Positions 55,887 to 62,692 of a DNA stretch of 62,692 nt are shown here, in pieces. Position 1 is the first letter of the stretch; each line of letters begins with the position of its first letter. Origin of the DNA: Actinomyces dentalis DSM 19115 (lineage in GTDB: Bacteria; Actinomycetota; Actinomycetes; Actinomycetales; Actinomycetaceae); the NCBI RefSeq assembly GCF_000429225.1, contig NZ_AUBL01000023.1, forward strand, positions 1 through 62,692, in the 5' to 3' direction. The position numbers were made by a program, and so were the translations under genes. The notes beneath the pieces are model-generated. The model was not told the DNA's origin. It searched no databases and was given only the letters and a program-made list of their open reading frames with translations.

Positions 55887-56097
55887 CGGCCCCGCCCGGC
55901 GGCGCGGGCCGGCCGCCCGCTTGACGTCTCGCGGGCCGGCCGCCCGGCTCGACCTGTCGGGCGGGGCGGCGCCCCTTCCGCGGGGGAGGCGCCCCGCTTC
56001 GCAGTCGAAGGCGTCGGCAGTGCCCGGCGGGCCCTCCCCGCGGGGGAGGCGCGCGGGCGGTGAGTGCCGTCACGCCTGGGCCCGCCGTGCGACGACG

Positions 56098-56103
56098 TAG
56101 GGT
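56098..56103 (+). promoter_or_regulatory. -10 element of erpA-like gene
   Basis: TAGGGT, with the start codon 74 bases downstream behind an AAGGAGAAA ribosome site, so this is a leadered transcript. Confidence 0.45.
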
Positions 56104-56177
56104 GGGAGCAAGTCGTCCCCCGCGGGTGTTCGGCTCGCCGGGACCACGAGGTCCGCACATGACTCAAGGAGAAAGAC

Positions 56178-56579
56178 ATGGCACAGACCACTGTGACCGA
56201 CGCGTCCGCCGACGTCGCCCCCGAGGTCCCCGAGCACGAGGTCCTGCTCACCGAGGCCGCCGCCGCCAAGGTCGCCGGCCTCCTGATCCAGGAGGGGCGC
56301 GACGACCTGCGCCTGCGCGTGGCGGTGCAGCCCGGCGGCTGCTCCGGCCTGGTCTACCAGCTCTACTTCGACGAGCGCCTGCTCGACGGCGACGCCGTGC
56401 GCGCCTTCCCGACCGGCGACGGCGAGCTCGCCGAGGTCGAGGTCGTCGTCGACCGCATGAGCGTGCCCTACCTGTCGGGCGCCACCATCGACTTCGCGGA
56501 CACGATCGAGAAGCAGGGCTTCACGATCGACAACCCGAACGCGGTGGGCACCTGCGCCTGCGGCGAGTCCTTCCACTGA
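56178..56579 (+). CDS. erpA: A-type Fe-S cluster carrier (ErpA/HesB-like)
   Basis: A 133-residue carrier that passes iron-sulfur clusters to target proteins. The three conserved cysteines are present: QPGGCSGLVYQL and the end motif GTCACGESFH. VLLTEAAAAKVAGLL and the sequence GATIDFADTIEKQGFTIDNP match the family. The first ~18 residues are an acidic extension. The gene is alone with its own promoter. In actinobacteria this form is the usual ErpA, needed for respiratory Fe-S enzymes. Confidence 0.94.
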   Translation: MAQTTVTDASADVAPEVPEHEVLLTEAAAAKVAGLLIQEGRDDLRLRVAVQPGGCSGLVYQLYFDERLLDGDAVRAFPTGDGELAEVEVVVDRMSVPYLSGATIDFADTIEKQGFTIDNPNAVGTCACGESFH

Positions 56580-56652
56580 GCCGGCCCGCAGGTCCGCACC
56601 CGCCGCCACCCGCATCCCCGTCAACCCGCACCCGTTGTCGCAAGGAGACCAC

Positions 56653-57597
56653 GTGCGTCGCGCGCATCTCGTCCTGACCGCCCTGGTCCTGTCCACCGTC
56701 CTCGCCCTGACGGGATGCTCCGGAGACTCGAAGTCTCAGGCCTCGGCGACGCCGACTGCCCCGGCGCGCCTCGACTGCTCGAGTCTGACCATTGACACCG
56801 ACTCGGCCGCGCTGCCGCAGGTCGGCGGCGACGCCGCGGCCCCCTCGCTGACCTGGAGCGGCCAGGGGGCGCCCGCGAACCTGACCGTCAAGACCCTCAC
56901 CGCGGGCCAGGGCGCCGAGGTGACGCCCGCGAGCTATGTCGTGTCCAACTACGCGGGCTGGCGGTGGGGGGAGCAGACGGTCTTCGACTCCTCCTACGCC
57001 AGGGGGGAGCCGCTGACCCTGGCGGCCGCCGACTTCATCGACGGCTGGCGCTGCGGCCTGATCGGGCACCACGTGGGCGACCGGCTCGTCATGGCCATCC
57101 CGTCCGAGCTCGCCTACGGGGACAATCCGAGCAACGGGGCCCCGGCGGGCCCGCTCGTCTTCGTCATGGACATTGTGGACGTGCCCACCACCGCCGGCGC
57201 CACCATGGAGGGGGAGGCCGATGTGGCGGCCCTGGGCGTGACGGTCTCCGGCGAACTGGGCGCCCCCGCCACGGTCTCGGTGAACCCGGGCACGGCGGAG
57301 CCCACCGAGGACAAGATCGTCGTCCTGGCCCGGGGCGCGGGAGAGCCGATCACGGCCCAGGACACCGTGGGCGCCAATATCGCCAGGACCACCTGGGACA
57401 ATTCCGTTTTCGAGTCCACCTGGGACATCGGCGCGCCCAGCCGGATCACCGTGTCGGCGGCCCCCAATCTGACCGGCCTCGTCGGGGTCCCGGTGGGCTC
57501 TCGCGTGGTGATGGTTCAGGCCGCCGGAACCGACGCCAACGGCACGGCCGTCCCCGCCCGCGCCTACGTCATAGACATCGACGCCAAGCTGCGCTGA
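56653..57597 (+). CDS. FKBP-type peptidyl-prolyl isomerase lipoprotein
   Basis: A 314-residue exported lipoprotein: the signal ends in LALTGC with Cys22. The first FKBP domain (about residues 85-175) has VSNYAGWRWGEQTVFDSSYA, the helix region IDGWRCGLIGHHVGDRLVMAIP and AYGDNPSNGAPAGPLVFVMDI. A second, weaker FKBP-like domain fills the rest (PITAQDTVGANIARTTWDNS to VVMVQAAGTDANG). It would help fold secreted proteins at the outer face of the membrane. The GTG start is preferred because AAGGAGA lies four bases before it. Confidence 0.9.
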   Translation: MRRAHLVLTALVLSTVLALTGCSGDSKSQASATPTAPARLDCSSLTIDTDSAALPQVGGDAAAPSLTWSGQGAPANLTVKTLTAGQGAEVTPASYVVSNYAGWRWGEQTVFDSSYARGEPLTLAAADFIDGWRCGLIGHHVGDRLVMAIPSELAYGDNPSNGAPAGPLVFVMDIVDVPTTAGATMEGEADVAALGVTVSGELGAPATVSVNPGTAEPTEDKIVVLARGAGEPITAQDTVGANIARTTWDNSVFESTWDIGAPSRITVSAAPNLTGLVGVPVGSRVVMVQAAGTDANGTAVPARAYVIDIDAKLR

Positions 57598-57698
57598 GCC
57601 CCGGGGCGCCGGTGACCGCCTGCGTCACGACATGCGGACGTCGTCCCAAGACGGCGGGCCGTCCCCCGCGTCTCCGGCGGGCCCTCCGAGGTGAAAAA

Positions 57699-57820
57699 TG
57701 GCGCCCTGGGAGGATCGTTCCGCTTCGCAGCCGGCAGTTGCCCACAAAGAACCGCGGAATCACGCGGAAACCGATGAGCGCGTCGGATGCGTCGGAGCGA
57801 ACGATCCTCCCAGGGCGCCA
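57699..57820. repeat. Inverted repeat, 22-bp perfect arms, between convergent genes
   Basis: TGGCGCCCTGGGAGGATCGTTC at 57699-57720 is matched exactly by its reverse complement at 57799-57820 (arms written here in part: GGCGCCCTGGGAGG). The 78-base interior contains AACCGCGGAATCACGCGGAAACC, which resembles bases 6092-6116. It separates the FKBP and SOD genes and may end both transcripts, though the loop is long for a terminator. Confidence 0.6.
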
Positions 57821-57882
57821 AAAACCGGCGATGGTCGGCGGCGGCCGGGTGCTGGCGAGCGCCGGGCGCCGGCGGTTCGGCG

Positions 57883-58506
57883 TCAGCGGACGATGAGCCC
57901 CGGGGTCCGCGAGGTCGCCGCGGCCAGGCGCTCGCCGGCGTCCTGCCAATTGGCGATGTTCCAGATGGCCTTGACGTAGTCGGCCTTGACATTGAGGTAG
58001 TCGAGGTAGAAGGCGTGCTCCCACATGTCGACCTGGAACAGCGGGATGGTGCCCACGGGCACATTGCCCTGCTGGTCGAACATCTGGAAGGTCACGAGGC
58101 GCCCGGAGACGGAGTCGTGGGCCAGGACGGCCCAGCCGGAGCCCTGGATGCCCAGTGCGGCCGCGGTGAACTGCGCCTTGAAGGCGTCGAAGGAGCCGAA
58201 GGAGTCCTTGATGGCCTCGGCGAGATCGCCCTCGGGCTCACCGCCGCCGTTCGGGGACAGGTTCTTCCAGAAGATCGAGTGGTTGATGTGCCCGCCGAGG
58301 TTGAAGGCGAGGTTCTTCTCGTGGAGGTTGATGGCGGCGTGGTCGCCGGCCTCGCGGGCGGCCTGCAGCTTCTCCAGGGCGGCGTTGGCGCCGGTGACGT
58401 AGGCGGCGTGGTGGCGGTCGTGGTGGAGCTCCATGATGCGCCCGGAGATGTGGGGCTCGAGCGCGGCGTAGTCGTAGGGGAGCTCGGGGAGCGTGTACAC
58501 GGACAT
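57883..58506 (-). CDS. sodA: Superoxide dismutase (Mn/Fe type)
   Basis: A 207-residue enzyme that converts superoxide to oxygen and peroxide. The N-terminal helices give the first metal ligand ([14 protein letters not shown], His28), and [15 protein letters not shown] gives the second. The C-terminal domain holds the last two in [17 protein letters not shown]. Which metal is used cannot be decided from this. GAAAGG precedes the ATG, and TAACCT about 75 bases upstream may be the -10. No signal peptide is present. Confidence 0.96.
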   Translation of the reverse strand: MSVYTLPELPYDYAALEPHISGRIMELHHDRHHAAYVTGANAALEKLQAAREAGDHAAINLHEKNLAFNLGGHINHSIFWKNLSPNGGGEPEGDLAEAIKDSFGSFDAFKAQFTAAALGIQGSGWAVLAHDSVSGRLVTFQMFDQQGNVPVGTIPLFQVDMWEHAFYLDYLNVKADYVKAIWNIANWQDAGERLAAATSRTPGLIVR

Positions 58507-58642
58507 GTGGCTGCCTTTCGTGAGGGAGGCGGCCGCCGCCTGCGACGGCCGCGATGTCCCGGCAATAGGTTAGGACTGAAGTCCCGGTCGCGATTGATCC
58601 TAGGTGCTCATCGGTGGAACCGGAACCGTGACACCGTGCGAT

Positions 58643-58648
58643 TACACT
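58643..58648 (+). promoter_or_regulatory. -10 element of receiver-like gene
   Basis: TACACT 49 bases before the start codon; the ribosome site is GGAGGA. Confidence 0.45.
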
Positions 58649-58696
58649 GACCGCAGAACCGCGCTCTGCCGCCCGCCCGCTCGCACCGGAGGATCC

Positions 58697-59143
58697 ATGA
58701 CCGACCAGCCCGATGACGACGACTACCTCCAGCTCCTCGTCTTCTCCGACGACGCCTCCGTGCGCGAGGAGGTCAAGACCGGCGTCGGACGCCGCCCCGC
58801 CAAGGGCCTGCCCCTGGTGGCCTGGACCGACGCCGCCACCGCCGAGGGCGTGCGCCTGGCCATCAAGGACCGCGAGGCCGAGGGCAAGCCGCCCTTCGAC
58901 GCCCTGGTCCTGGACGCCGAGGCCAAGAAGCTCGGCGGCATGGGCCTGGCCCACGAGCTCTACATCGAGCTCGACGCGCGCCCGCCGGTGGTCCTGCTCA
59001 CCGCCCGTCCCCAGGACGACTGGCTGGCCGCCTGGGCCAGGGCCGAGGCCGTCGTGCCCCGCCCGCTCGACCCGCTGGCCCTCCAGGAGGGAGTGGCGGG
59101 GGCCCTGACCGCCCGGCCGGGGACCGTCGTCCCGGCCGGCTGA
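58697..59143 (+). CDS. Receiver-like single-domain protein
   Basis: A 148-residue protein with the strand/helix pattern of response-regulator receivers. LQLLVFSDDASVREEV gives the acidic pair, FDALVLDAEAKKLGGMGLAH the phospho-Asp position, and PPVVLLTARPQDDWLAAWAR the Thr/Ala switch. The invariant Lys is replaced: EAVVPRPLDPLALQEG has Arg where Lys-Pro is usual. No output domain follows, and no histidine kinase is nearby. It may be a degenerate or kinase-independent receiver. The ATG follows GGAGGA by six bases. Confidence 0.7.
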   Translation: MTDQPDDDDYLQLLVFSDDASVREEVKTGVGRRPAKGLPLVAWTDAATAEGVRLAIKDREAEGKPPFDALVLDAEAKKLGGMGLAHELYIELDARPPVVLLTARPQDDWLAAWARAEAVVPRPLDPLALQEGVAGALTARPGTVVPAG

Positions 59144-59260
59144 GCCGGCCCATCGTGCTCGCCGCGCGGGACCGTCGGGGCCGACGGCGGCGCCGTCATC
59201 GGCCGAGAGGGGCTCGCGCTCGCCGCGGGCGGCCGTCGGGGCGGCCGTCGTCCGCGCTCC

Positions 59261-59340
59261 GGGCCCGCATCATCCGCGGTCTGGATCCGCATTGTCCGCG
59301 GCCCGGATCCGCGGTCCGGCCCCGCATTGTCCGCGGCCCG
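59261..59340. repeat. Short tandem G/C repeat
   Basis: CCGCATCATCCGCGGTCTGG, CCGCATTGTCCGCGGCCCGG and CCGCATTGTCCGCGGCCCG follow each other with short insertions, an imperfect ~20-bp repetition of the CCGCGG palindrome. It lies in the gap between the convergent receiver-like and nuclease genes. Confidence 0.5.
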
Positions 59341-59359
59341 CCCCCGGCCGCCACCGTGG

Positions 59360-61186
59360 TCAGCCGACGGCGTCGATAATGCGCCGGTGGCGCGCCGCGG
59401 CGCCCACGGGCCAGCTCAGGCGCTCCAGCACGCGGGCGGCGCTCTCCTGTCCGCCGTCGACCTCGACGATCCGGGCGCCCGCGTCCAGTGCCCAGTCCGC
59501 CAGCAGGAGCGTCTCCTCCACGCCGGCGGCCGCCCCCACCCGCGACGGCGGGGCGACGACCTCGGCGGTCGCCCGCAGCGCCCTCACGGCCGGGCGCGGG
59601 TCCGCCCCGGGCGGCGTGATCGCGGAGCCGGCCAGGCGCCCCCAGCGCACGGCCACGAGCTCCCAGCCGCCGCCGGGCCGGCGTCGGGCCGCGATCAGGT
59701 GCGGGCAGGCCAGCAGCGGACGGGCCTTCTCCGCCCGGCAGGCGGCCAGGAGCAGGGACCGCAGCCGCGCCGTCCACATCCCCGCCTCCTCGAAGCGCTC
59801 GGCGGCGGCGAGGGCGGAGATGCGCTCCAGCAGCGGGAGCGCCACGAGGTCCACCCGCCCCGACAGGGCGAGCCGGACCGCCTCGGCGCCGTCGGGGATC
59901 CCGGTCGCGGCGCCGCCGTCGGGGACTTCGGCCTCGGCGCCGTCAGAGACCCCGGCAGTTGCCCCGGTGACGGCGCCCGCGGAAGCCCCGGCGTCACCGG
60001 GCCCCGCGGCCGCGGCGCCGCCGTCGGGGATCCCGGCGCTGGCGGGCCCCGCGGTCCGGGCGCCCGGGCCGTCCCAGGGGTGCAGCCCGAGCGCGGACTC
60101 CACCGCCCGCCGGGCCTGGGCGAGGGCGGCGCGCGAGGGGAAGGGGCCGACTGCGCCGTCGGCCTGCGCCACGGTCAGCACGGTCGTGGCCGCCAGGCGC
60201 GGCCGGGGCCCGCCCACCGGGCGCAGCCAGGGCCGGCTGCGCGGGGAGCGCGAGCGGCGGTTGACCGGGGGATCGAGTTCGGCGATCAGGCGCAGTTCGC
60301 GCACCCGAGCCTCGATCTCGGTGGGGGTGGGGATCGCCCGCACCTGCACGGTCGTGTCAAGCATATTCGCTATTCGTGAACGCTTCTCCGCGGCCGTGAA
60401 GTAGGAGCGGACCCGCCTGCGCAGGTCGACGGCGCTGCCGACGTAGAGGACCTGGCCGGCGGCGGAGAGGAACTGGTAGACGCCCGGGGAGGAGGGCAGA
60501 CCGTCGGCCAGGCGGCTCTTGGCCCGGCGCCGCGCGGGGACGGGGTCGGCGGCGGTGGCCAGGTCCTCCAGGTGCGTGACCCCCAGCGGCGCCAGGACCT
60601 CCAGGGCCGCGTGCAGGACGTCGACGGTGGCGCGGGCGTCGCCCAGGGCCCGGTGGGCGGGGCGGATGGGCGAGCCCACGAGGGCGGCGAGCGTCCCCAG
60701 CTTGTGGTCGGGCACGTCCGCGCGGCTCCAGGCCCGCCGCGCCAGGCCCAGCGTGTCGAGGACCGTCGGCTCGCTCCAGCCCAGCCCGAGCGCCCGCGCG
60801 GCGCCGCGCAGGTGGCCGACGTCGAAGCGCGCGTTGTGGGCCACGAGCACGGTGGACTCCCCGTCCAGGCGGGCCCAGGCGAGGAAGGCGGACAGGGCCT
60901 CGCCCACCGGCGGGGCGCCGGCGACCATGGCGTTGGTGATGCCGGTGAGGACGGTGATCTGGGCGGGTATGGCGCGGCCAGGGTTCACCAGGGTCGACAT
61001 TTCGGACTCGACGGCGCCGCCGCGCACCCGCACCGCCCCGATCTCCGTAATGGCGTCGGCGCCGGGCGGCCCGCCGGTGGTCTCCAGGTCGACGACGACG
61101 AAGACGACCTCGCTCAGGGGCGTGCCCATCTGGGCGAAGGAGGCCTGCACCCCGGGTCCGGGCGGCGAAGGTGCGGGCGAGACCAC
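59360..61186 (-). CDS. DEDDh exonuclease / GIY-YIG (UvrC-like) fusion nuclease
   Basis: A 608-residue fusion. Residues ~25-195 are a DEDDh 3'-5' exonuclease like DnaQ: VVVDLETTGG (first Asp-Glu), VLVAHNARFDVG, and HRALGDARATVDV. Residues ~225-310 are a GIY-YIG endonuclease like the UvrC N-terminus (SSPGVYQFLSAAG, LYVGSAVDLRRRVRSYF). The rest resembles the UvrC middle region, with an inserted Ala/Gly/Pro repeat near residues 375-425. Such fusions are known in actinobacteria and are thought to act in DNA repair. The leaderless GTG start follows TAACCT by six bases; plsC diverges from it. Confidence 0.9.
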   Translation of the reverse strand: MVSPAPSPPGPGVQASFAQMGTPLSEVVFVVVDLETTGGPPGADAITEIGAVRVRGGAVESEMSTLVNPGRAIPAQITVLTGITNAMVAGAPPVGEALSAFLAWARLDGESTVLVAHNARFDVGHLRGAARALGLGWSEPTVLDTLGLARRAWSRADVPDHKLGTLAALVGSPIRPAHRALGDARATVDVLHAALEVLAPLGVTHLEDLATAADPVPARRRAKSRLADGLPSSPGVYQFLSAAGQVLYVGSAVDLRRRVRSYFTAAEKRSRIANMLDTTVQVRAIPTPTEIEARVRELRLIAELDPPVNRRSRSPRSRPWLRPVGGPRPRLAATTVLTVAQADGAVGPFPSRAALAQARRAVESALGLHPWDGPGARTAGPASAGIPDGGAAAAGPGDAGASAGAVTGATAGVSDGAEAEVPDGGAATGIPDGAEAVRLALSGRVDLVALPLLERISALAAAERFEEAGMWTARLRSLLLAACRAEKARPLLACPHLIAARRRPGGGWELVAVRWGRLAGSAITPPGADPRPAVRALRATAEVVAPPSRVGAAAGVEETLLLADWALDAGARIVEVDGGQESAARVLERLSWPVGAAARHRRIIDAVG

Positions 61187-61192
61187 GTGGGA

Positions 61193-61202
61193 AGGTTAGA
61201 CT
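61193..61202. promoter_or_regulatory. Overlapping divergent -10 elements
   Basis: On the minus strand TAACCT (61193-61198) serves the nuclease gene; on the plus strand TAGACT (61197-61202) serves plsC. They share two base pairs, so only one polymerase can occupy the site at a time. Confidence 0.55.
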
Positions 61203-61293
61203 CGACGGGGCGACGTTTCCAGCGCCCCTCCCCGCCGCCGCCCCTGGTCGGCGGGGCCGCCCCGATAAGAGCGCACAGAGCACAGGAGGTCCC

Positions 61294-62223
61294 GTGGGAT
61301 ACCGAGGTATCAAGGCGGCCGTCGGCCCTGCGATGGAGATGCTCTACCAGCCCTGGATCCGGGGCGAGGAGAACATCCCCGACTCGGGGGCGGCGATCCT
61401 CGCCTCGAACCACCTGGCCGTCATCGACTCCTTCTTCCTGCCGCTGCTCATCGACCGCGAGGTCGCCTTCATCGGCAAGTCCGACTACTTCACGGGCAAG
61501 GGGATCAAGGGGTGGGCCGTCAAGCGCTTCATGACCACCGTCGGCACGATCCCCGTGGACCGCTCGGGCGGGAAGGCCTCCCAGGCGGCCCTGCAGGCCG
61601 GCATCGACCGGCTGCGCGCCGGGGAGCTGTTCGGCATCTACCCCGAGGGCACGCGCAGCCCCGACGGGCGCCTCTACCGGGGCAAGACGGGCGTGGCCCG
61701 CATCGCCCTGGCCACCGGCGCGCCCGTGATCCCGGTGGCCATGATCGGCTCCAACCTGGCCCAGCCGATCGGCCAGGCCCTGCCCTCGACCCGCCACCGC
61801 GTGGGCATCGTCGTCGGCGCGCCCCTGGACTTCTCCCGCTACAAGGGCCTGGAGAACGACCGCTTCGTTCTGCGCTCGATCACCGACGAGATCATGTACT
61901 CCCTCATGGCCCTGTCCGGCCAGGAGTACGTCGACCTGTACGCCGCGGACGTGAAGAAGGCCGTGGACGCGGAGAAGAAGTCCGTCGACGAGGTCGTCGC
62001 GCAGATGCTCGCCGACCAGGCCGCCAAGCGCCCGGCCGCCGCGCCCGTGGAGGCGCCCGGCGGCCGTCCCGCGCCCGACGTCGAGGTCCCGGTTCCGCCC
62101 GAGCCGGAGGAGGCCGAGGCGGGGGATAACGGGGCGCAGGGGGCCGAGGCGGAGGATGCCGAGTCCGCCGAGTCCGCCGACGGCGGCGCCCTTCCTGAGC
62201 AGATCGAAGAGGGCGTGGACTGA
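61294..62223 (+). CDS. plsC: 1-acyl-glycerol-3-phosphate acyltransferase
   Basis: A 309-residue membrane-associated acyltransferase of phospholipid synthesis. The catalytic HxxxxD is NHLAVID (His40, Asp45); the substrate motif is FGIYPEGTRSPDGRLYRGK, followed by VIPVAMIGSN. From about residue 220 a long acidic, Ala/Pro/Glu-rich tail follows, which is probably disordered. The GTG start has AGGAGG seven bases upstream. Its promoter overlaps that of the divergent nuclease gene. Confidence 0.92.
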   Translation: MGYRGIKAAVGPAMEMLYQPWIRGEENIPDSGAAILASNHLAVIDSFFLPLLIDREVAFIGKSDYFTGKGIKGWAVKRFMTTVGTIPVDRSGGKASQAALQAGIDRLRAGELFGIYPEGTRSPDGRLYRGKTGVARIALATGAPVIPVAMIGSNLAQPIGQALPSTRHRVGIVVGAPLDFSRYKGLENDRFVLRSITDEIMYSLMALSGQEYVDLYAADVKKAVDAEKKSVDEVVAQMLADQAAKRPAAAPVEAPGGRPAPDVEVPVPPEPEEAEAGDNGAQGAEAEDAESAESADGGALPEQIEEGVD

Positions 62224-62247
62224 GCCCTGGCGCTCGGCGGAGGACTC

Positions 62248-62346
62248 CGCGAGATCGCCGGGTAACCCGCGAACACGTCGGGTAACCGCCGAGCACGTCA
62301 CTTAACCCGCGAGCACGTCTGCTAGAGGTACGTGCTCGCGGGTTAA
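62248..62346. repeat. W1 word array, cut by an insertion sequence
   Basis: The units CGCGAGATCGCCGGGTAACC, CGCGAACACGTCGGGTAACC, GCCGAGCACGTCACTTAACC and CGCGAGCACGT are spaced by 20 bp, then comes the loop CTGCTAGAGGT and the returning arm ACGTGCTCGCGGGTTAA. At that TTAA the returning arm stops and IS DNA begins. Confidence 0.8.
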
Positions 62347-62692
62347 CCTCGGTTTTTCGTCGTGGGGTGCCGGGGGTGGGGGTGAGGGTGCTCCTCGTCC
62401 TGGGATAATGCGGGTTGTCGATGTCCGTGCATGTCCAGGGGAGGGGCACCCTCGTGGTGAATGGTACCGGGTTGTACCCGCAGGCGGGTGTGGAGGCGGG
62501 GGAGGGGCCGGCGGGGGGGCCGGCCGGGGCGAGGCTGCTGACCGGGGCGATTCGGGCCGTGGGCCTGGACACCGCGCTGTCGGGGGCCCTGGCGCCCTGG
62601 CGCAAGCCCCTGGCGGTGCACGACCCGGGCAAGATCATCGTGGACCTGGCGCTGTGCGCGGCCCTGGGGGGCCGGTGCCTGTCGGACCTGGC
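62347..62692 (+). mobile_element. IS1380-type insertion sequence, left end
   Basis: The element begins with CCTCGGTTTTTCGTCGTGGG directly after TTAA, which is the usual kind of four-base target of IS1380 elements. About 75 bases later a transposase gene starts. The right end lies outside the window. Confidence 0.7.
62421..62692 (+). CDS. IS1380-type transposase, N-terminal part (cut by window edge)
   Basis: The first ~90 residues of a transposase that runs off the window. ATG at 62421 gives MSVHVQGRGTLVVNG; GTG at 62454 is an alternative start. The stretch LAVHDPGKIIVDLALCAALG is the conserved N-terminal segment of IS1380-family transposases (HDPGKxxxDLALxLALGG), followed by RCLSDLA. It lies within a fresh-looking insertion sequence end. 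Whether the gene is intact cannot be judged from this part. Confidence 0.8.
   Translation, partial: MSVHVQGRGTLVVNGTGLYPQAGVEAGEGPAGGPAGARLLTGAIRAVGLDTALSGALAPWRKPLAVHDPGKIIVDLALCAALGGRCLSDL

Overview
The window is high-GC DNA (coding regions strongly G/C at third codon positions) with a gene content and order typical of Actinobacteria. The best guess is the Actinomycetaceae (Actinomyces-like): an IS1249-type transposase, a phoH-ybeY-corC-era block, a leuA-recO-uppS block, an actinobacterial-type glgA divergent from glgC, and a two-domain PutA. This placement is inferred from families and gene order; no database search was possible.

Layout. 1-0.67 kb: 3' end of an IS1249-like transposase. 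0.86-4.95 kb: SatD-like protein, TetR regulator, two-gene ABC-2 exporter and an EamA transporter. 4.95-7.7 kb: long non-coding stretches full of inverted repeats around one small S1-like protein gene. 7.7-17.5 kb: phoH, ybeY, corC, era, a membrane-anchored alpha/beta hydrolase and putA. 17.5-24.5 kb: an accessory island with an antitoxin gene beside a broken mazF-like toxin, a CPBP protease, an ABC/HTH cluster, a frameshifted hicA beside an intact hicB-like gene, and at least six repeat elements. 24.5-34.5 kb: leuA with a leucine-rich leader peptide, recO, uppS, a zinc-uptake operon with its Fur-type regulator (znuA-znuC-znuB-zur), glyS and a YibE/F membrane protein. 34.8-49.98 kb: dusB, sixA-like phosphatase, serB, glgC/glgA, a small conserved protein, an ABC ATPase, an NfeD/band-7 pair, a heterodimeric ABC exporter, a TrmH-type methyltransferase and ppk2. 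50-62.7 kb: a beta-glucoside-type PTS permease, a hypothetical protein, ABC-F, an A-type Fe-S carrier, an FKBP lipoprotein, SOD, a receiver-like protein, a DEDDh/GIY-YIG fusion nuclease, plsC, and the left end of an IS1380-type insertion sequence.

Two patterns run through the window. First, at least fifteen genes have a TANNNT-like -10 hexamer ending 5-7 bases before the start codon, which points to widespread leaderless transcription and fixes many start codons. Second, the intergenic DNA carries a repeat system I cannot match to a named family. It consists of ~430-480 bp elements with 11-bp terminal inverted repeats (GAAGGTTATTC), sometimes nested. Inside them, and also standing alone between genes, are arrays of 19-20 bp direct repeats turned back on themselves into long hairpins. 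At least four unrelated 'words' are arranged in this same way. A separate second family (~150-290 bp, with CTCGCANNNTGCGAG palindromes) has one copy inside mazF. These arrays are the most unusual thing in the window.
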